A stretch of DNA of 64,000 nt from Gracilariopsis chorda (lineage: Eukaryota > Rhodophyta > Florideophyceae > Gracilariales > Gracilariaceae): NCBI GenBank assembly GCA_003194525.1, contig NBIV01000161.1, forward strand, positions 62,001 through 126,000. The letters run 5' to 3'. Shown here one piece after another: positions 1 to 7,900 of this stretch. The notes beneath the pieces were generated by a model, which had not been told where the DNA came from, did not search any database, and saw only the letters and a program-made list of their open reading frames with translations. Position 1 is the stretch's first letter. The number at the start of each line of letters is the position of its first letter. A program made the position numbers and the translations under genes.

Positions 1-297
1 TTCACAGGTTCATTTATTTCGTAGATCACCAGTTCTAGTCTCGAGTGCAGCGTTGTTGCGGATTGTGATGGTGGGGGAGTTTGTCGTGAAAATTTCGATA
101 GCAAAGGGATGCCAGATCAGAATAATAATAAATACACATATGCATATATGACCACCACCTTCTTTTCATTTGGATGAAAGAAGTTCGATACAGATATATC
201 TATCTCCTACGTGTAAGCTATCTGGGGAATTTCCATAACATGCGGAATAGTTGCACAACTGAAGGCAAACTTGCAGCGCCCGTATTTCTGACTGATA
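1..297. other. Unannotated flank
   Basis: No open reading frame, RNA gene or repeat that I can recognise. It ends where the C-type direct repeat begins. Confidence 0.5.
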
Positions 298-1337
298 CGT
301 CAGGCACTGCCGCCCCTTCTGTTGACCTACGTGGAAAAGGCGGGGAGGGGTAGAGTCCCTATGGGATTCGATATCATTTTAAGAGCCAACCCCCTCTTGC
401 CGCTTCCCCCCCGGGCGCCCCGCTCTGCCGCGTCCCGCGTCTTGTCGCCAGACATCGCAACGCACTCGCTATCCGCCACGCTTCAGACTTTTCCCATACC
501 AAGCCACTCCCCCCAGACAACTTGCGATACCTCTCCGTTCAGGCTCACCTCAATGACTGGAAAGTTCTGCTCGAGTGGCTTCCCCACCAGCTCTCTGATC
601 TCCACCTTCCCCACACGAAACGTCCTGTCCGCTGATCCCAGCACAACAATTGATCCGTCACAGCTTCACGCAAGGCAATACACCCGGTCCGTGTAACCCA
701 TCAGCTGCTTTCGCAGCGGGTCTCCGTCCTCCATCTTCCACTGCCACACCGTGTTGTCACGTGAGTCTGACACAACACGCTTTCCGTCAGCGCTCCATGC
801 AACACAGTGAACTGAGCCTGTGTGTCAAAACAAGCAGCTGCGCCACGATATCTCGGCATTCAACATCTCACACTTTCACAGTGTTGTATTGGGAACCAAA
901 ACTCACAGCGTTCCCTTCCAGGCTCTGCGCCACACAAAACACCCAGCTTCTATGTCCAACAAGCGGCCCTTCTACCGCTTCCATGCTTTCCAACTCCCAT
1001 ACGTGCACAGTCAAGTCATACGCCCCGGACACAACACGCTTTTCATCTGGGCTCCAAGCAACAAACCATACTACTGCTAGTGGGCGGTTGTCCTTTGCAC
1101 GCTTTTATCATCATCTATTTCCGCCTTGCCTTAGTCGAGGCCGTGCATTTATTGTGCTGGCCGCCGCAGCACTCTCTTAGCTAATAATCATTCTTAGTCT
1201 ACTAGCGTTTGGCATTGCACGCCAGTGCTGGTACTCTCGAGCTATGAATAAATTTTCAAGCTACTCTCCGGCAAACAAGGGTACAAAAAGGGCTGTTGTT
1301 ATCCGGTGTCGTAAAATCGTGCAACATGACACTCACA
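298..1337 (+). repeat. Left long direct repeat, probable 5' LTR of old element C
   Basis: About 1.04 kb that reappears in direct orientation at 15337-16399; the shared start is GTCAGGCACTGCC and the shared end lies near GTGCAACATGACA. The right copy begins TG and ends CA. The left copy is followed at once by TGG and a tRNA-like complement (1338-1364), and the right copy is preceded by a purine run (GAGTAGGGGAG, 15326-15336). These are the signs of LTRs. The first two bases of the left copy have mutated (CG for TG). No clear target duplication remains (TGATA against AAATA). The alternative is a plain duplication of a WD40 gene segment that happens to flank retroelement DNA. Confidence 0.55.
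530..1072 (-). pseudogene. WD40-repeat protein remnant (antisense in the C LTR)
   Basis: Read on the minus strand from about 1071 downwards, this stretch encodes at least four degenerate WD40 blades. Visible pieces include VAWSPDEKRVVSGAYDLTV followed by HVWEL, then GPLVGHRSWVFCVAQ with GSQYNTVKV, then VAWSADGKRVVSDSRDNTV. The spacing of about 40 residues and the GH..WV..V..SPDG..V.SGS..N.V.VW pattern are the family signature: WD repeats fold into a beta-propeller protein-binding platform. The frame is mostly shared between blades but is broken by stops, for example TGA after KV in the second blade. No start or end of a complete gene is visible. A second, equally broken copy lies at 15560-16120. 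The likely origin is a host gene piece captured by an LTR element, or a duplicated pseudogene. Confidence 0.6.
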
Positions 1338-1364
1338 TGGCACTCTCGAGGAGGGTCAAACTCC
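1338..1364 (+). other. Candidate primer-binding site of element C
   Basis: Starts TGGCACTCTCGAGGAGGG directly after the CA end of the left LTR. Its complement has the layout of a tRNA 3' end: CCA, one discriminator base, a 7-nt acceptor strand, then a perfect 5-bp T stem (AGGAG/CTCCT) enclosing a 7-nt loop TTTGACC. I cannot name the tRNA. Confidence 0.45.
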
Positions 1365-1539
1365 TCGGAAATCATAAGTGTCGTCTCCTTCGAAGTATCT
1401 TCTTCTGACGTGCACAAGTTTCTTTTTTTTAGTGAGAATATCGCTATTTTGAGGAACTTGGAACGAAGAACGGGTATTGAAGTTCCTCGGCTACCTCGAA
1501 GGTGAGGAATTTGAAGTCTATTAGAAGAACTTCGTTTCG

Positions 1540-1813
1540 GGTTCTGATTTAACTGCTGGTGCACTTAAATACGATAAATTAAATTCAGCCTTCTTAGAAC
1601 GGTTTGGTTGGACTGAAGAACGCGAGAAATACATTTGCCAGACTGTCTCCTCCAGGTTAGAATACGTTGAATTGTTGGGATCATAGAAAACATTGAACAC
1701 ACTTTTCCAGAAGGCATGATTCAGCTCCGAGGCCCAGTTTGGGTTGATTCGGAAGGCTGTGATGTAATTCTCAGATTTTGCTCAGTTTATTATCTTTCGG
1801 GGAGTGGCAGACT
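1540..1813 (+). pseudogene. gag remnant of element C, part 1
   Basis: Broken coding sequence that, in the frame reading FRGVAD at 1793-1810, continues on the far side of element A as YPSLKNIVRAFVAGKKV. It is therefore the 5' half of the gag gene that element A entered. Several stops are present, for example TAA just before FSDFAQF. The part upstream of 1740 has no recognisable domain. Identification as gag rests on the downstream zinc knuckle and protease. Confidence 0.45.
1809..1813 (+). repeat. Target-site duplication AGACT (left) of gypsy A
   Basis: AGACT precedes the 5' LTR and is repeated at 13354-13358 directly after the 3' LTR, proving a simple integration of element A. Confidence 0.9.
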
Positions 1814-2620
1814 TGAAGTGCAACGCCCTCAGGGAGGGATTCTTGGTACTTGATTGTTTTCCCGATATTATCGGTTGTGTAGTGTGTATATGAACTACGC
1901 CCCACTACGGTGGGTATGGACACGTGGGACACGGTTTTGGGTCAATTGGCGGTTGGCCACAGTAGTGGATGTTGCCACGGAATGTGGAGTATTTTAGTTA
2001 ATTTTATTTATTATTTTCACACCCATTTCTGGGAAGCTAGTACTTAGTGCGACGGCGCACTGCCGTCGCACCAGTAAACCTTCCCCAACAAGGGACCCCA
2101 ACCTGGGGAATTGGCTCTGAGCTTTACCGCCTCCGCGTGTTCTCAACTCCTCCTTGGAGGGAAGCACCGTAGTGTACGGAAGTTCACCCCCCTTGCACAT
2201 CTAAAGGAGACCCATCATTGGGAGTACTAATTGTTCCAATCATATTGGTGTTTCGCCCTGTATAGGGAGTCCTGTCCACCGGCATTGCCGTATCTACTCG
2301 TCGCTCTCGCGACCCACTCGTCCTTCCTCTTTCCCCTTTTTAGGGTAGCACCTCCCGCTATCCGCGGCCCTCGTGTGCGCATCCGCTCACACACCCCCAC
2401 TTACGTGGAAACATACCTCTACTGAGGATCACACCCCGCTCACGCGGATACCGATTCTTCGCCTTCACCTCCCTGCGCGAGTCGCGACAGGTGTCCCTGG
2501 TCTTACAAACCGGCTTCGCCGTGACACCTCTGGGAGGGCTCTACCCAACTGGGTTCACCTCGTGAGAGGAAGATCCCGGACGTCTTTCGGTGTTTTTCCC
2601 CTTTGGGGCATTGCACCACA
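1814..2620 (+). repeat. 5' LTR of gypsy A
   Basis: 807 bp, TG...CA. It is the same as 12547-13353 at every position I compared. It contains a 10-bp perfect hairpin with a 5-nt loop at 2047-2071 (GTGCGACGGC arm) and many 4-6 bp hairpins. Confidence 0.92.
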
Positions 2621-2623
2621 AAG

Positions 2624-2645
2624 TGGTCTCCCGACCTAGAATCGG
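2624..2645 (+). other. Candidate primer-binding site of gypsy A
   Basis: TGGTCTCCCGACCTAGAA, three bases after the LTR end. The complement ends in CCA and resembles a tRNA 3' strand with a ...CGATT T loop. Copy B keeps the site with two substitutions (36658 onward). The tRNA is not identified. Confidence 0.4.
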
Positions 2646-2725
2646 TTTTTGCTTTCCCTCTTACGAGGTTTGTTTTCATTCACCGGAAGTTCCGTGATCG
2701 TTTCCCGTCGTAACGGTATTTTCTC

Positions 2726-4900
2726 ATGTCGAGAAATCCCTCCGACGCGGAGCCAGTGGTTACGCGTAGTCGCTCCCGCGACAACGCGGACACTTCCGAA
2801 GTTCGGTTCGTACCCCGTATCCCTATACGGACAAGTTCCAGCCGTGCTGGCGCCGCTTCATCGCGGAATGATACCCCCGACCGGGAACCCCGGAACCTCC
2901 TTTTGCCCTCGTTATCACCCCCGCAGGGGAATGCAGCATCGACTCCGGCTGTTGCCGCAGTGCCCCAGGCACCCCGGCCTGCTCCCGCTGTCGCGGCTTC
3001 AAGCCCCCGTGAAACGGGTGATAACACCCCCCAGGGAACTTCCCTGGAATCCCAGGTCCGCGCTCTGTGGACCGCCCATGACACCCTTGTAGGGGAACTA
3101 AAATCCCTCCAAGAGGTGGTCTCGGCAACCCCCGTAAAGGAGGTCGCCGAGGAGCTCCGTATTTTACGGTCTGATGTCAACTCCGTGTTGGAGAGTTTGG
3201 GACAACCCGCCGCCTTCATCGAAGGAGTTGAAGCCCGATTTGATCGGATTGGTGCCCGCCTGGAGACGCTGGAGCAGTTCGTCCTCATGGACAAACCATC
3301 CCCGGGTGATCCGGTAAACGAGGCATCGCACAACGACCAGCTTGCTGGGAAGAAGAAACGCCGTCACCGACGGAAACACCACCGAAAATATTCGGACTCC
3401 GACTCTTCGACATCGTCGGACTCATCCCGAAACCATTCGGTTAGCTCGAGCTCCTCGGACTCCGACTCGGAGGACGAGAAGCGAGGCTACTCCTCCCGCT
3501 CGAAGCGGTCATCGGCCACTGAAGGTGTGGTCCGAACCCGCCAGAAGGGGAGAAGACACCCCGGTCTCCGGGAATTGAAACCGACAAACCCGGATTACCG
3601 GAAGCTTTTATCATACCGGTACTACCGGCTTGAAGATTCGTCACTTGGACGTACGCCCCGTGGTACGGGAAAGGTGCGAGAATGCATTAAGCGAATGCAG
3701 CTCTCGCTCCGCAACCAGTATTTTACTGGAGAGGACCCAGTCCTAGTACTGGATTTCCTATCCCGCTTTGTAGCGGAGGCCGATATCCTCGGTATGAATG
3801 AGGGACAAGCCTATTTGGCTTTACCGTATTTCTTACGGGGAGTGGCCGAGGACCAATACACCTCTGTCCGAGGATCTTCTCGCGCCTCCGAGGGAGGAGT
3901 TACTTGCTGGCCGGAGGCTGTGCAGTATCTTCTGCGCTCCTACGCCACCAACACCGCTATTCAGCAGGCTATCCTCGCTTTGCGAGATACACGCCAGCAT
4001 GCTGGAGAGACCGAGACCGATTACTCGGTGCGCCTTAACAAGGCTTTCCACAGATGTGGTAACGTATACCCCGCTGGGGAGCGCAGTACCATGTTCATTG
4101 ATGGTCTTGACCCGGCAATCCGGAGTTTAGTTACCCGTTATCGGAAGGACAAGCGAAGGATCACCTACCTCGAGCTGGTCCAACACGCTCGAGCGGAAGG
4201 GGATGCACTTCGTGCAAGAACTCCGAACAATCGGTCTAAATCCGCCAAGGCGTTGTTGCTGGAAAGCGAAGCTTCCTCTCTCCCGCTCACCGCGGATGGG
4301 AACCCTGGACAGGGATTTGATACCGTGCATTTAGCGCAGGGGGATGGCGTGTCGATACCCACCAGTGAGTTACCGTCAACGACGGAGATGACCCATGATA
4401 CGGGAACAGAAGATCCCGTTCTATACGGTGGTAACAGTCGGGTTCAACCCCAACGACTCCCGTTTTCAAACGGTCAATCCCGTTATCAACGGCCTGGATG
4501 GACTGACACCCGCCCTGCGGTTCGCTTCTCCGATACTCGGAATAATAATCCGCGTGTCGCGGTGCTGGCTCTCATTTGCCACCTGTGCTATGCCCATGGC
4601 CATACCTCTCCTCAGTGTATTTGTTCACTGAAGGATATGGCCAAGGTGGTGGCAAATTATGAGGCCCTCACTCCAGAGGAGAAACGTTCCGTCCCGACGG
4701 CTTCCTACCTCCGTGCTAAAACGGACTTTTCTCACGCCCTACCACAGACCCCGCGTGCGCGGCAAGCTTCATACACCCCGATTCGGGAGATCACGCAACC
4801 ATCCGTTGCAACCCCCGCTTATGCGGATAGAAACCCCCGTCAACGGGATGAAGCACTCGTTGTCGAGGAAACCAACCCACCGCCGAAGGCGGAAAACTAA
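2726..4900 (+). CDS. gag: Gag polyprotein of chromovirus A
   Basis: Intact 724-codon ORF with an ATG start. Gag forms the cytoplasmic virus-like particle and binds element RNA. Residues about 20-110 are Pro/Ser/Arg-rich and disordered. A basic stretch (KKKRRHRRKHHRK) is followed by a Ser/Asp-rich RS-like segment at about 205-280. The conserved capsid region of the Retrotrans_gag type follows at about 315-440 (LRNQYFTGEDPVLVLDFLSR). One CCHC zinc knuckle is present, C618-x2-C621-x4-H626-x4-C631. The gene overlaps the pol frame from 4852 to its TAA at 4898-4900; the pol frame lies at -1. Copy B has the same gene with stops. Third-codon positions are shaped by dense short inverted repeats. The family assignment is firm; the role of the RS-like part is unknown. 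Confidence 0.93.
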   Translation: MSRNPSDAEPVVTRSRSRDNADTSEVRFVPRIPIRTSSSRAGAASSRNDTPDREPRNLLLPSLSPPQGNAASTPAVAAVPQAPRPAPAVAASSPRETGDNTPQGTSLESQVRALWTAHDTLVGELKSLQEVVSATPVKEVAEELRILRSDVNSVLESLGQPAAFIEGVEARFDRIGARLETLEQFVLMDKPSPGDPVNEASHNDQLAGKKKRRHRRKHHRKYSDSDSSTSSDSSRNHSVSSSSSDSDSEDEKRGYSSRSKRSSATEGVVRTRQKGRRHPGLRELKPTNPDYRKLLSYRYYRLEDSSLGRTPRGTGKVRECIKRMQLSLRNQYFTGEDPVLVLDFLSRFVAEADILGMNEGQAYLALPYFLRGVAEDQYTSVRGSSRASEGGVTCWPEAVQYLLRSYATNTAIQQAILALRDTRQHAGETETDYSVRLNKAFHRCGNVYPAGERSTMFIDGLDPAIRSLVTRYRKDKRRITYLELVQHARAEGDALRARTPNNRSKSAKALLLESEASSLPLTADGNPGQGFDTVHLAQGDGVSIPTSELPSTTEMTHDTGTEDPVLYGGNSRVQPQRLPFSNGQSRYQRPGWTDTRPAVRFSDTRNNNPRVAVLALICHLCYAHGHTSPQCICSLKDMAKVVANYEALTPEEKRSVPTASYLRAKTDFSHALPQTPRARQASYTPIREITQPSVATPAYADRNPRQRDEALVVEETNPPPKAEN

Positions 4901-7900
4901 CTGAGGGAGTCTCCCCTTTGGGAGAGGCGTCCTCAAAAACGAGGCTGTTGGCGCCCGAGGCGTCCTCGCCTCGCTCCCCGGTGAAAGTCCTCTCGAGGAA
5001 AGACACCGCTGACGCGGACTCTGCGCACCTCGGTGTGTTGCGTCGCCCGTGGATACGGAGTAAAAATCCCCGGATTCCCGGTAGAGTCTTGGTCTTGGCC
5101 AAGCGCAATTATAAGGTCTATGCCGACCTTGGCCTTGACCCCCAGTTTATGGTGAGGTTTCTCACCGTCCTGGATACAGGTGCAGGCCCCAACTTTGTCG
5201 TGGAATCATTGTTACCCCCGCTTGTGCGGTCGCGTATCCGCTCTGACGCGGTCCCCGACATTTCGGATGCGAACAACAATCCGTTACAAACGGTGGGCAC
5301 AGTGGACCTCGTCGTGAGACTTGGTACATCTGTGGTGAAGTTGGACTTCATCGTTTGCCGTTCACTGGCAGCACCAGTCATACTGGGATGTGATTACTGC
5401 GACAGATTTGTCGACGCAATCAGGCCCCGCCTCAGGCGTGTAGAACTTGACGACGGATCGTCGGTTCCGATTGTTCGCCGCCCGCTAAAGCGGTCCTCTC
5501 GGAAACAAGTTCCGCTCCCTGCTGCGCAGGAACCACCGCCCGCGTCCCGCGAGTCCACCAAGCTCCGCGTCGCTGCCTCGGTTTCTATACCGGCGGAGTC
5601 CCAAGTCTGGGTACAGGTAAATTCCCGTCAACACGGTCTTCGGGTTATACAACCCCTCGCCTCGTTGTACGAGAAATCCCAGCTGGCGCTGGCTAATGGA
5701 ATTGTCTCCATTTCCCCGGATGTTCCTTTCCGGATATTGGTTGCCAACCTTGGCAAACACCCCCAGTATCTGGTCAAACACCAAGTAATTGGGAGTGTAA
5801 CCCCCCATCCTATGGGAATGCTGCCAACGAAGATGACAGCCGCCGATGTACTCGGAGTTACCACCTCTTCTGAGGAGTTCACCCCGCCGTCCGAAGACGT
5901 CAAGTCTAAGGAGGGGGAGGAAACCGCTACTTCAGCGTCGAACATACCGAGTAACTCGGAATTGCGAACCACACCTGTTCCACAGGACAATGCTCCATCG
6001 AGCAATGACCGGATTGATCCGGAAAAAGCACTTGAAGCGCTGGACTTCAGCCACGTGCCAGAGTCGCACCGCAACAAACTCCGTACTATGTTACGGGAAT
6101 TCACCACAATGTGGGATGGCTCGCTTGGCGAGATTGATGCAACGGAACACCGGATCGATTTAATCCCCGGTGCGCGACCGGTTGCACAACCCCCTTACAG
6201 GGCAGGTCCGAAAGCTCGGGAAGAGGAGCAGTCCCAAGTGGACAAGATGCTCCGCGCAGGTGTGATTGAGCCCGCTCAATCACCCTGGGCATCCCCAGTT
6301 GTACTGGCTTTAAAGGCCGACGGAACCTGGAGGTTCTGTGTCGACTACCGCCGGCTCAATGCCGTGACTGTTAGGGACACGTACCCCATCCCTCGTATGG
6401 ACGAGTGCATTGACTCCCTTGGAGAGGCCAACGTGTTCACGGCCCTTGATGCCAATTGGGGATATTGGCAAGTACCTGTCAGACAGGAGGATCGCGACAA
6501 AACCGCATTCACCTGCCATGCAGGAACGTACCGCTTCAAGCGGATGCCATTTGGGTTAACCAACGCCCCCGCCACCTTTCAGCGTGCAGTAGATATCCTA
6601 CTCAACCGCTTTAAGTGGCGGAGTTGTCTGGTCTACCTTGATGATATTATCATCTTCTCCAACTCGTTGGACGACCATCTCACTCACGTCCGAGACGTGC
6701 TGACCGTACTCCGCGATGCGGGAATTACCCTCAAGTTGAGGAAATGCGAGTTTTTCACAGATACTGTGAAGTATCTGGGTCACATTATCCGTCCTGGACG
6801 GTTAGCGATCGAGAAAGCTCGAGTCAAATCCCTCGTTGAGGCGAAAGAACCCCGTACTCAAACGGAACTGCGCTCCTTTCTGGGGCTGGTCAACGTCTAT
6901 CGACGGTTTATCCCGAACTTTTCGGATACTGCAGCGCCCCTGAACGCGTTGTTGCGAAAGGGGAACCCCCCAAAACTGGGAACATTTACGCCCGAGCAAT
7001 CGGAAGCCTTTAACTCCTTGAAGGAGGCTGTCACATCAGCACCAATCCTACATCTCCCAAAACTTGGGTTGCCATACTCCGTAGATACGGACTCGAGCGA
7101 CTACCAAGTCGGGTGTGCTCTTTTTCAAACCACCCCCGAGGGGGAACGACACCCAATTGGTTATTGGTCGCGCTCGCTCAATGTCCATGAGCGGAACTAC
7201 TCCGTATCGGAGAAAGAGTGCCTCGCCGTCGTATGGGCGATGACCACTCTGCGCCCCTACCTTATGGGAGTCCATTTCACCGTGTACACGGATCATTCCT
7301 CACTGAGGTGGTTAATGAATATCTCCGACCCGTCGGGACGCCTCATGCGCTGGAGACTCCGCCTCGCGGAATATGACTTCCAAATCATTTATAAAAAGGG
7401 CGCGCAGAACACCCAAGCCGACGCTCTGTTGCGTTTACCCACAAGTGGGGAGGCACTCCCAACGGAGGATGATGAAGTCCCATGTTTCATGGCAATGGAC
7501 CCGGATGATCCGGAATGTGCCGTCGAGGCTGAGCCAGAAAACTGGGACGAAGATGCTGACTTCGACTACCTACTCGCATCGCGAGATGATTCTGAGAAAC
7601 CCATACCGGGAAATTATGTACCGGTTGAGACCGAGGAAATGATCCGAGAACAATTCGGGGACCCCTTCTGTACAAGGATACGTGCACGCCTCAACGGCGG
7701 AGAGAACCTCCCCTTCGGGGTGAACGACATTGGTTACCTCGTGAGGACCGTCGAGGCTACCCCACAAGTTGTGGTACCGCACACGCTACAGAAGCGGATA
7801 TTGCACCTTTCGCATTACCCGAAACTCGGGGGACACTCCGGTGGGAGGAAGCTTTATCTAACCCTTCGCAGGGATTTCTACTGGCCCGCCATGGCGGTTG

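Noticed and set aside
2680-3333. 217-codon minus-strand ORF opposite gag (also 36714-37367)
   Set aside because: Mirror image of the Ser/Arg-rich gag frame, low-complexity, no domain; conserved in B only because gag is.
2726-4900. CRISPR-like or other regular array from the repeated short palindromes
   Set aside because: The hairpins differ in sequence, are irregularly spaced and lie inside a coding frame of a eukaryotic retrotransposon.
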